Part shown: one piece after another, positions 18,252 through 30,200 of the stretch
Layout: each line of letters starts with the position of its first letter
How positions within the stretch are numbered: the first letter of the stretch is position 1
The notes under the pieces: generated by a model
Database searches by the model: none
The model's input: only the letters and a program-made list of their open reading frames with translations
Told to the model about the DNA's origin: nothing
Made by a program: the position numbers and the translations under genes
DNA from: Bordetella ansorpii
GTDB taxonomy: Bacteria; Pseudomonadota; Gammaproteobacteria; Burkholderiales; Burkholderiaceae_B
Assembly: GCF_900078315.1 (NCBI RefSeq)
Contig: NZ_FKBS01000025.1
Location: forward strand, 62,001-126,000
DNA: 64,000 nucleotides
Direction: 5' to 3'

Positions 18252-21200
18252 CTACTGGCCTTGCTGCAACTGACGCTGCTGCCGGGCGCTGACGTACTGC
18301 TGCTGCTCGGGGTAGACCTGGTCCCCTTCGCCCACGACCTGCAACAGGCTGGCGGCGTGGTAGGCCCGGGCGTTGACCGATGCCTCCGGCGACGACGGTG
18401 CCTGCCGCGGCGCGCCTTCGGGGCGCACGGGGTCGTTGCCGAAGCCCAGCACCTGCACGCTGATGATGGACGGCAGCGACTGGCGGGCCGCCGCGCGGCT
18501 GCGCGCCACCGAATCCTGCGCCGCCTCGGCCGCCGCCGTGGACGCCGCGCTGGCATTGGTCAGCGCGCCGGTGTTGACCACCGCCGCCACCGGGATGCCC
18601 GTGGCGTCGCCCTGCACCTGGATGTTGGCGGCGTTCACCACCGTCAGCGCGGCGATGTTGATGTTGCCCGAGGCGCGCACGCCCGCCTCGCCGGCGTCGA
18701 TGGTGCCCAGGGGCGCGATCAGGTCGATGTCGCCGCCCGGCACTTCGGGAATCGGCGCCAGCGAGGCGATACCCGCGCCCGTGCTGGGCACGACCGGCGA
18801 AACCGTCACGTTGCCGAAGGCGTCGTAGGTGCGGCGCGGCGGCGTGTAGACCACGGTGGTCTTGCTGCCCCGGCCCGCGTTGATGTCGCCCGTGGCAGAC
18901 CAGGCCATGATATTGCCGCCGAAGGTGGTCATGATGCGGCTCTGGCCCAGCAGGATGCTGTCGCGTGAGAACAGTTCGATGTCGCCTTCGCCCTGGGTGA
19001 TGACGCCCGCCGTGGACGGTGGCGCCGTGCCTTCGATGCCGTACAGCTGCTGGCCGCCCGGCGTCAGCACCTGGATGCCGCCGCCGCCCAGCGTGCGGAT
19101 GCCCGCGCCGCCGTACATGGTGACGCTGCCCGAATACGTGGCGCTGGCGGGGAACAGCGTGTCGATGGCCTCGCGGCTGCGCAGATAGCTGCCGAAGCGC
19201 GGACCCTCCTCGTCGTTGTACTCGCGGCCGCCCGCCTTGATCTCGGCGAAGTACAACTGGCGTGCGTAGATGCGCTGTTGTTCGGCGGGCAGTGCGTCGA
19301 AGTAGGCGCGCGCGCCCTCCTCGCTGTCCGCGTAGCCGAAGCGCGTCTGCAGCCAGTTCACCAGATGCAGCTGGCTGGCGTCGCGGTAGTCGTTGGCCAG
19401 GATGCGGCGCGGCTGCGAGGTGTCGGCGTCGCGCTTGGCCTGCTGGTCGGCCAGATAGGCCTCGGCGCCCGCCTCGTCACCGGTGTAGCCGTACTGCTCC
19501 TGCAGCCACTGCGCCAGCGTCAACTGGCCCGCATAGGTGCGCACCGCACTGCCCGGCTGATCTGCCAGCGGACGGCCGGCTTCGGCCTGGCGCGCCGGAT
19601 CCAGATAGCGCGCCAGCAAGCTGCCGTAGTCCGGACCTTGCGCCCCCGCACCGGCAACGACGGCGATCGACGCGCCCCGCATCGGCGGCGCGCTGGCATC
19701 GATGCTGCCCAGGCTGGTGAACGCGCTTTCCTGGTAGACGTCGCCGACGCCCGGACCCGCTGCATAGACGTTGCGGCCCGCCACGACTTCCAGTTGGCCG
19801 GGGCCCGCCACCTCGAAGGTGCTGAGCAGGATGTCGCGGCCCGCCGACACCAGCGAGACGTCGTCCTCGCGGCTGTGCACGATGAGGTTGCCGCGTGAAG
19901 TACCGGGGCTGCGCGTGTCTATCACGCCGCCCTGGGCCTCCGTCGTGCCAGTGCCCAGCGGCATGCCGGCATTGACGATGTCCCGGCCCGCGATCACGCG
20001 CAACGGGCCACTGCCCTGGTAGACCGTCAGATTGTTGTCCTGCGCGAACGTCAGGATCTCGCCGGTGCGCAGGCCGATGATGTCGCCCTGCATGGCATAG
20101 AAGCGCACGGGTTGGCGCACGTCGCCCGGTTGCAGGCTGTACTGGTCCACACCGAAAGTGAACAGTCGCGAGGTGTCGCTGGCGGGGACGTCGCTGGCGT
20201 AGTTGTCGTACTCAGGATTGGAGAATGATCCCTTGAAACCGGCAAAGGCCGGACGCAGCGGGTTGGCCACGTCATCCGGGTTGCCACCTGATTGCGTGAT
20301 CGCATGTCCCGCGGCATAGATGGAATCCCCCGCAATCAACTGCAACTGGCCATTCACCGACGGCGCGGTCACCATGGAGGTACTGCTGTCACCGCTGCGG
20401 CCCAGCGCGGCGCCACCGTAGTACAGGCTGCCCGCCGGTGCGGTCGCGCGCAGGATGGCGGGAACGTAGAAACGCGCGCCCGACACGGGTGTGTTGACGC
20501 TGTTGGCGACGGTCAGAAACGGCGTCATGTTGCCGCCCGCGCTCATCAGGTCGATCGCCGTGGCGTCGGTCCACAGCGAGAACGTGCTGGTGCCGCCGCC
20601 CGCGTACAGGTTGCCCTTGCCATCGTCGAACGGCGTAGTGTTGCGCATCCGCACCCGGCCCGCGTCACCCGTGCCTTGCACCACCAGATCGCCACGCGTC
20701 TGCAGGCTGACAGTGGCATCGCCCGGCATCAGGGTCACGCCGCCCTGGGCGGTGGCCGTCGTGGACGTGAAGGCCTGGTAGGCGCGGGATTCCTTGCCGT
20801 TGTGGCTGGCGGCGTAGCTGCCGAAGGTCAGCGCCAGCGTGCCGATGGAGCCGGCCTGCGCGTTCAGGTTGCCGCGCAGGTTGACCAGCACGCCGGACAA
20901 GTCGCTCAACGACGATACGACGTTATTGCCCGACTGCAAGGGATTCAGGCCGCCGCCCACGCGCACGTCGATGTCGCCGCCGCCGGTCAGCACCAGCGAG
21001 CCGTCGGGGGCCACGCGGCCCGTGCTGCCGATGGCCAGATTCAGCGCACGGTTCTGTTGCGTCGTGCCGTCGCCCAGTTGGCCGTAGCCGGTCACGATGC
21101 CGGCATCGCCCTGTACGCGCAGGTCCAGGTTGCCACCGCCCATCGTGCCGATACCGGTGAAGCCCGTCACGAAAGGCGCGTCGTCGTTACCGCCGCGATC

Positions 21201-24200
21201 CTTCGTGAACGCGCCGAAGTTGATCCACCACGCGGTCGGCAGTTCCTCGCCGCCATCGGTGCGCGTGCCGGTGCCCTGGCGCCACAGCCAATTTCCCACG
21301 GCGTTCGACGGCATCTGTGCGCGATACCCGACACCGGCATTGCCCTTCGTGGTCAGGCTGTTGCCCAGCAGATCGCCGCCGGCCGAGACCAGCACGTTGC
21401 CGCCTTGCTCGGGATACCAGGCAGCATAGAGGCCGCCTTGCGCGATCTGCTGCGCCAGGTGCTCGTAGTCCGTGCCGTTGGGGCCCAGCTTCGATGACAG
21501 GGTCCACGGCGAGACCAGTGCGCCGTCGAAGCCCCCGCGCGTCAATTGATACGCATCCGAGGCGCCCGGCGCGGCCAGCGAGGCCGATTGCGCGCCCGCG
21601 GTGTAGATGCCGTAGAGCGAGTCGACACGAACGTCGCCGCCGGCGATCAGGTCCAGGTCGCCGGCGCCCGTGCGCATCACACTGAACAGTTGCGTATCGG
21701 GCGTGACGACCAAGCGGGCGGGCTCGGGCTCAAGAGCAACCGGCAGGCACCAACCCAGTTCGATGCAAAAAGCGAGATCCGCTTCCGTGACGTCCGTGCC
21801 GGGTTCGCCGATACCCTGAACCTCGCCGCTGGCCCACACGTACTTGACCTGAGGCTGGGCAGGCGCTTCGATACACCAGCCCAGCTCAATGCAGAATGCG
21901 AGATCCGCCTCTGTGACGGCCGTGCCCGGCTCGCCGATCCCCTGCACTTCTCCGCTGGCCCACACGTACTGCTTGGGGTTCGGATCGAACAGTTCGCACC
22001 AGCCCAGGGCCACGCAGAACTCGAGATCCACGTCATCGACGCGCGTACCCGGCTCGCCAATCCCCTGCACCTCGCCACTGGCCCACACGTAATAAGGCGC
22101 CTCGGGGCCCCCTCCACCCACCGTCTCGCGCGACCCAATGAAATGCGGATCCGAGAAGCGCAACGACGCGTTCGTGGCATCGGGCCGGGTCAGGCGATTG
22201 TCCGCCGCCCCGGTATCCGCGCCCGCCACCAGGCGGATGGACCAGGACTGCGTGCCTTGCGGCAGCAGCGTGGCGATGGCCCAGTTGCGGCCCTGCTGGC
22301 CGTTGGCGTCCTCGGGCCGCAGGTTCACCACGTCCACGCCTTGCGGCAGCTTCACGTCCGTATCGGCCGGCAGCCGCGAGCCCACGGCCAGCGCCAGCTC
22401 GCCGCGCTGCGTCAGGCCGAACGTGGGCAGCGCCACGCCCTCGGGCCAGATGCCGCCCAGCACCGGCACGTCCATGCTCAGGCGGGTGCCCGCCCCCAAT
22501 CGAGATCCCGCCGGCAAGTTCGCCGCATCGGTCAGCAGCGTGCCTGCGGCATACAGTAGCGCGCCATCCGGGCCATGGATATCGGCCTGCAGCAGAGTAC
22601 CCGCGCCCAGGCTGATGCCCGCGGACAGCGTCAGCGTCGTCGGCATCTCCAGGCCAGCCGCCAGCGTGAAATCCGCGAACGGCAGCGCGAAATTCAGCGT
22701 ACGGCCCGCCGGATAGAACGTGCCCTCGGCCAGCGTCACGCCGTCGATCGGAATGACCACCTCGTTGCCGAAGGGCTGCACGCCCGGAATCAGCAACCAG
22801 CCCTTGCCATCCGTACGCGTCTCGGTCGTGGCCAGGTCGGGCGGCATGAAGCCGTCGGTGATGCTGCCCATCACGTCCAGGTTGCCACCGGCACGCAGCA
22901 CCAGGTTGCCCGATTCGCCAGAGCCGTACACGGTGGTCAGCGGCGTGCGCGGATTGACACTGGTGTAGCGGTAGCCCGACAGGTCCACGTCGCCGCGCAC
23001 CATCAGGTCGCCCTGAGTCACGATCTCCACGCCCGGGCGCAGGTGGAAGGCCTCCCGGTACCGGTCGTCGTTCAGTCCGGCAAGCTTGCCCTGCATGAGC
23101 GAAGCATTGCCCAGCGCGGCGTCGATGAACGCCACGCTGTCCAGATGCTTGGCGTCCAGGTAGCCCTGGTCGATGTACTGGTACGGATTGCCGTCGGCAT
23201 TGAGACCCGACCCCGCATACGCATCGGTATAGCGCTGCGTGCCCAGCACGATGATGTCGCGCGCGCCCTGGATGTCCAACGCGCCGCGCGCGTCGATGGC
23301 GATGTCGCCCAGGCGCGGCTGGGTCTGGTCCAGCCGTGGCGCGTTCAGCGTCAGCGTGCCGCGCGCGCGGCCGTCGGCCAGGCCCGAGACATCGTCCGTG
23401 CCATGGCGCAGGTCGATACGCGCACCATCAGCCAGTGTCAGCGTGCCCTGGCGCGTGGCCAGTTCGACGGTGGCGCGGTTGGGACTGTCGATGATCTTGC
23501 CGTAGCTGTCCACGCGCAGCACCGTGCTGTGCGCATCCAGCAGTGCCGTACCGGCGATGGTCAGGTTGTGTCCCGCCGCCAGGCGGATGCTGCCCACGCG
23601 CTCGCCGCTGGCGTCGATGCGGCCTGCAACGGTCAGGCTGCCGTTGTCCACCGACACGTCGATCCTGCCGGCGCGCAGCTCATCGCCGATGACGAGGTCG
23701 CCCTGCTTGATCTGGAAGCTGCGGGCGCCGAAGACGGCATCGCGCGTCAGGCGTTCGTTCAACGCGCTGAAGTCGGCGATGGTCTGCGCGCGCACCGTGA
23801 TCTCGGCGCCGCTGTACGGCACCCAGGTGCCGCCCGCGTCATAGCGGCCGCTGGCCGAACCCAGGATGGCGCCCTGCAGGTCGATGCGGCCCGCGCCTGC
23901 GCCCAGGGCAAGCGCCTGCAGCGTGCCCGCGCGGTGATGCTGTGCGCTCAGGTCGATGCGCGACGCGGCTTCCTGCGCGATGTTGCCCGTGCGGCTTTCC
24001 AGGATCAGGTCGCCGCCCCAGCTGTATTGCGTCACGTCGTGCAGCGCCAGCGTGCGGCCCGCCAGGTCCAGCATGGCATTGGCGCCCAGCGTCAGGTCCT
24101 GTTCGGCGCGCACGGTCAGCTTGCCGCTGGGCAGGCGCATCGTGCCGTCCAGGACCACCTGTTGGCCGGCCAATACCAGTTCGGCGCCCAGGTCCAGGTT

Positions 24201-27200
24201 GCCGTCGGCATTGCCGCTCACGGCGGGCTGGCCCGTGTAGCGCAGCGTGCCCCCGGCCGTGATGTTCTGCACCGAACCGGCTTCGCCCGTCCATAGCGGC
24301 GCCACCACGTTCAGGTTGCCGCCGCTGTAAGAGAAGCCGCTGCCTTCCACATAGGCGCCGCGCGACTGGTAGACCGACATCCCGCCCTTCAGGTCGCCCG
24401 TGATGCGTTCGGCTGCGGTCAGCGTCACGTCGGTGAAACCCAGCGTCATGCGCTGCTGGTCGTCGAGCTTGTCGGTCGTGGTATTCGGGCCAGGGCCGAA
24501 CACGATGGTGTCGGCGTACACGTCCAGCTTGCCCAGGCCCGTGCCCGCGCCGCCCGCGACGATGGCGCCAGGCGTGCCCGTCAGGTTGGTCCAGACCAGC
24601 GAACCCGTGCGAATCACGGCCCGCTCGTCGGCGGCGCCCGCGCCGTAGAACGCCGGCGCTCCCAGCACCAGGCGGTCCAGGGTCGAACGACCCGTCGCCG
24701 CGTCGAGGGTGTTCAGCTCGACGTCGCCATAGAAGCCGATGGACTGGCTGGCCGATAGCGACAATTCTTCCAGGGCCGGCGCGCCGCTGGCGGCATCGCC
24801 GCGCAACAGGCGCTCGATGACCTGCTGGTTCAGCGTCAGGCCGCCGGGCAGCGCATTGCGCAATGCCGCGTCGGCCAATGCGGCCTGCGTGCCCACGTTG
24901 ATCGTGCCCACGGCCAGCCCCAGCTTGCGCGCGCCGAAACGCACGCTGTCGCCCAGCTCGAAAGTGTTATCGGTGGCCAGCGCCAGCGTGCCTTCGGCAT
25001 ACAGCTCGGTCTGGCCCGTGCAATCCTGGCCGGCGCAGCCGCCGATCAGGATCTTGGCGGGTGCATCCAGCGCGCCTGGCAGTCCGGGCGTGGGCGGCAG
25101 GATCTCCAGCCAGCCGTTGGACACCGCCAGCATGGCGTTGCGCACGGGGTCATAGATGAAGCCGCTGGACGAGTCGTAGGGCGCAAGGCCCTGTCCCAGC
25201 GTGTTGATGCTGGCGCCCTGCTCGATGACGATGCTGCCATTGGTCAGGCCGCTGGCATTCATCATCACCTCGGCCGCGCGCAAGGTCGCCCCTTCACGCA
25301 ACACGATGTTCTGGTAGGCAGAGCTATTGAACTGGACCAGATTGCCGCCCTGGCCGTACGTGACTACCGGCATCCTGCCGACCAACAGGCGCGGCGCATG
25401 CAGGGCATTGAGATCCGCCACGCTCAGCGATGCGCCGATGAACCCGTCCGTGCGCATCCGCCCTTCGGGCAGGATTTCAAGCTGGCGCGTATCGGCCAGG
25501 ATCGATACCGTGCCGCCCAGGCCATTCTTGCCCGGCGTGAAGTCGGCGATACCGTCGAAGCGGAACGTTTCTTCGGGCGACAGGCCCGAGCCCACCGACA
25601 GCACCAGGGAGCGCGCGTCCGCCTCCAGCATCGCGCGCGGTACGCCCTTGAGTGCGGCATCGGCATGCACGAAATCGGCGTACGACGTCTCGTTGTACTG
25701 CGAGTAGCGCCGCACCGTGTCGGCCGGCGTCACGATCAGCGAACGCGCGATGGCGTCGCCGATGCCGGTGCCCCGCACCGACAGGCTGCCCGACGTCGCC
25801 CAGGAGCCGTTGCGCATCTGGATCACGCGGCCCAGGCCTTGCGCCGCGCCATTGAGTTCGACGCGGAACGCGCCCGGCATCAGCGCATAGGTGGACGGCA
25901 TCAGCGTGTACGTGCCCGCGGGCAGGCCCGGCACACCGGCGCCGATCGTGACCTGCTGGCCGATAGCGGGATCGACGGCGCCGCGTTCGCCCAGCACGGG
26001 CGCCACGGCCGCTTGCACGCCCGGCACGATGGCGTAGACCGGATTGCTGTCCAGCCCCGGTAGAACCAGGCCATTGGCCGTGTTCTGGATCAGCGGGTGA
26101 TAACGCGCGTCGCTGGAACCGCCACGACCGGTGATGAAGCCCGCGCCACGCAGTTCGCCGCCGCCGGACAGATCGATCACCGCACCGTCCCGCACGTCGA
26201 TGCTGTTCGCACCGATCCGCAGGCCGGCGAACACGCCTTCTCCGCCCATGCCATACAGCCGCACGTTGGCGCCTTCGTACTGGTAGGACAGGCCGTCCGT
26301 CGTGCCGCCATAAGGCATGAGCACGCCCGCGCCGCTGGCGCTGGTCACGCTGCCCGGCAACAGCACGATCCTGGCGGAGGTAGCGCTGCCGCCGAGGTCG
26401 ATATTGCCCATGGGTGCGCGCACCACCCCCGCCTGCTCGATCGTGCCGCCCTCGAAGGCAATGCGGCCGAAGGCCGAGGCCGGCATGGCCGGCAGCGTGT
26501 CGCCGTTGCGGTCGATGCGCAGCGTACTTTGCGTGCCGGCGCGCACCGTGCCCTGGGCGTTCAGCGTGGGATAGATCTGCGCGGCGGCCAGGCGCAGGTC
26601 GCCGGGCGTCCAGAACACAGTGGTCGAGTCCTGGGACAGGGCCGCGGCCTGGCGGCCCTCCGGCGAACTCGTCAGCAGCCGGATGTCGCCGCTGCTGTCC
26701 AGGTCGGCGAACGCGAAGCCGCGGCGGTCCACGGCGCGCGTCCCGAAGTTCGACAGCGATATCTGGCCGCTGACCCCCAATTGCACCTCGTCGCGCAGGT
26801 CGATCAGGCCGGCCTGCACGCGCAGCGTGGCCTCGCTTTCCCGGCTGGAGGCCGTGCCGCGCACAACCGGACGGAACGTGATGTCCGACTGGTTGTATTT
26901 CACGGCGCCAGCCAGGCGCACATAAGGCGCGGCCAACGTCACCCGTGCATCCGGCGCGGAGGTCTCCGTCAGCGCCAGGGTGCTGGTGTACAGGCCCAGG
27001 CCCTGGCCCATGGCCAGCGACACGTCGCCATCGAAGGCGATGATGCCGTTGCTCAGCAGATTCAGGGCACCGAAGCCGCCGGACTGCACGGCATCCATGT
27101 CCAGCCGCGCCTGGCCGTAGGCCGCCTCGGCAGGCTCGCCCGCGCCATGAGCCAGCACCAGTTCACGCGGCACCAGCATGGCGTCGCTGGCCGTGCTGGC

Positions 27201-30200
27201 CGCCGAACGCAGCAGTTGCGGCGCATCCAGCGCCACCGACAGCGTGCCGCCCGCCGCGCCCGCGCCGCCTGCCGCCGCCCGCAGGGTGCCTTCCATCACC
27301 AGGCCGTTGTTGCTGCCCAGCGAAATGCTGCCGCCCGCGCTGGTCACGTTGACCGCCCCCTGGCCGGACACGTCGATCACGCCGCTGGCGCCATCGGCCA
27401 GCAGTTGCGCGCCACGTTCGATCACCACGAACAGGTTGGCGGAATCGGACGTGCCGGTCTCGGTATCGAGCCTGCCGCCCACCACGATGCTGCCGCCCTG
27501 CACGATCTCGCCGTAACGGCGGCCCTGCAGGTCCCGCTCGATGTTGGCGTAGCCCGATACGTCCAGCATGGCGCCGCCAGCCAGGCGGATCGCGCGCGCA
27601 TGCGCGGTTTCCGTCAACGGCACGGGATCACCCTGGGCGTCGACCGGCCACATCTGCCGAATCGAAATGCTGCCGCCCTGCGCTTGCAAGACGCCGCCTA
27701 CATACATCTCACCGACACCAGCCAGCGTGATGTCGTGGCCCGGATCGACATGCACCTGCGCGCCATCGCCGATACGCAGGCTCGTCGTGGCCCGCTGGGC
27801 ATCGGTGCTCAATTCGGAACCCGCCTGCAGACGGATGTCGGCGCCAGCGCGCCCGTTGAGGTCAGCGGTCTTCGCGTCCGGCATCGACAACGGCGGCGTC
27901 CACACCGACAGCGCCTGTTCCGCGCCGCTGTCCACCGCATTGCGCAACACCGGCCGCGCCACGTCGATGCGCGTGCCATCGGCGACGGACAGGCCCGAGT
28001 GGCCCAGCAGCGTGTATGCGGCAAAGCCTTGCTGGAAGATGGCGGGATCGAGATGCAGCAGCCCGGCGGCGTCCGCTGGCGCCGCGCCACCGACCTGGAT
28101 CCGGCCCGACTCCAGCCGCAGCGTGCCCGCGCCCGTCATCCCGTGTCCGCGCAGTTCCGCGCCCAGCACCAGGGCACTCTGGCCGGTGCCCTGGAAGGCA
28201 TTGGCCGCCAGCGTCACATCGCCGCCACGGCCGCCCTGCAGCTTGCTCTTCGGCAACCACGCCGCACCCGCCGACACGTCGACCACGCTGCCTTCGGCCA
28301 GCGTCACATCGCCGCTGCCCCGCACCGACACGCTGCCGCCATCGGCGTTCGCCGAGACCATGCCGCGGCGTTCGCTGCCCTGAGGCGTCTCGCGCAGGCC
28401 ACTGGCATCCAACGTCACGCCCTGCGCGACCTTCACCCACGGCGTCCCCTGCGCCGCGTCGCCATTGATGACCGTGTCCCCAACGACGGTGTTGCCGCTG
28501 TCCACCTGATTCAGCACGTTGCCCAGCTGGATGCTGCCGCTGCGCGCCACCAGATCGGCCCGCACGTCGACCTGCGGCCCGAACAGCACGATGTCGCCGC
28601 CGTCGGCCATTTGCAATGTCCGGTTCACGATGATCGAGCCACGGGTCGCCAACCGCACCGAGCCCAGGCCGAAGCTGTTGAGCTGTGTGCTGTCCAGGTA
28701 CAGCGTTCCCTGCCGCGATTCCGGCAACACGCCGTCCAGATCCAGCCCATCGGCCACGCGCTGATCCACCGCGCCGACAACGATGTTGCCGACGGTGGCC
28801 GCCGACGCGTCCAGCGCATAGCCCAGGCGGCCCTCCTCCTTGTAGTAGTAAGGCGTGTACGACCCCACGATCAGCTGCGCGCGGCGCGCAACGGCCTGGG
28901 TGCCTTGCTGATAGCCGTCCAGGCCGGCCTGCGCTGCCCGCGACTGGCGTGCGCCCTGATACGTATCGGAGACGAGATCGCCCTCGAGAACCGCTCGCGA
29001 CGTGCCGATCACCAGCGTGCCGGCATCGCGGCCCACGGTGTAGCCGGCCTCCCAGCGGCGGCTGGGCGCAATCAGCGGGCTGTAGTAGCTCGTCGTCACG
29101 CCCCAGCGTTCGCTGGTGCTTTCATAGCCCTGGTACAGGCCGTCGTACAGCATGTCGCCCGGCGCGCGCGACACCTCGTAGAGGCCGCCGTTGGCGCCGC
29201 GCAGCCAGCTCATCGGCAGATAGCCAGCCTGCACGTCCAGGGTGCCGCCCGACAGGTTGATCTGGGATCCCGCCTGCGTGACGACCTCCGCGCCCTCGAA
29301 GCGCACGATGCCGCCCGACGACAGCCACTCACCAGTGGCATGCGCCTGCGTGCCCAGGTAGCCGCCTACTTCCAGCAGGCCGCCAGCGGTATACCAGCGA
29401 TCATTGGCATAGCCATTGGTGCCCGCGGGCACGTACACCAGGTCGCGCACGTCGACCCACACGTCCGTACTGTTGAGATTGCCCGAATCCCGGTTGACCG
29501 AGGCGTCGCGTTGCTCGTTGCCCTGGATGTTGACCTTGATGGCGTTGGACTCCATCGCCACGGCCACGCCGATGGCGCCCGCCACGTCGATGATGGCGCC
29601 GTCTCGCACCAGCGTGCGTGCATTGGCTTTCACCGCCACCTGGCCACCGGTGGCCAGCGTCAGCGAACCGCCCTGGAAATCGACCGTTCCGGCGCTCTGG
29701 ATCTCCACGCGCGACAGATCGCGGCGATCCAGTCCCGCCGCCTGCAGCGCCGCCGAGGAAGACGTGGCCGGACCGAGCAGCGAATCGCGCTGGCCGTCCA
29801 GCGCGCTGGCGTTGGCGCCATCGACCAGGATGGCGCTGGCGCTGCCGTCCGCCAGCGTGACACGGCCGGCATCGGTCTGGCCCGCGGGGCTCACCGCGTT
29901 CAGGTGGATCGTGCCGCGCGTGTTCACCGTGGTGCTGGACAGCGCCGCGCCCGCCTGCGTCACGTCGCTGCCGGTCAGCGTGATGTCGCCGGTGGGCGAG
30001 ACGATCAGGCCGCGGTTGATGACGGTCCCCGCGCTGCTGCCCGCCAGCACGCTCGCCGCGACCTCATTGCCACGCGTGGTCGAGGCGGCGTTCGCCGTCG
30101 AACTCTGTCCGCGGCTGATGACGAAGCTGTCGCCCGCCGCCAGCGTGGTCTGCCCGCCCGGCGTGTAGATGTGTCCGGCATTCTCGACCTGGCGTCCCGC

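Noticed and set aside
21747-22091. CRISPR-like array from three similar 96-bp units
   Set aside because: Units lie in frame inside a coding region, are too long for CRISPR repeats and have drifted at third positions; they are a protein repeat.
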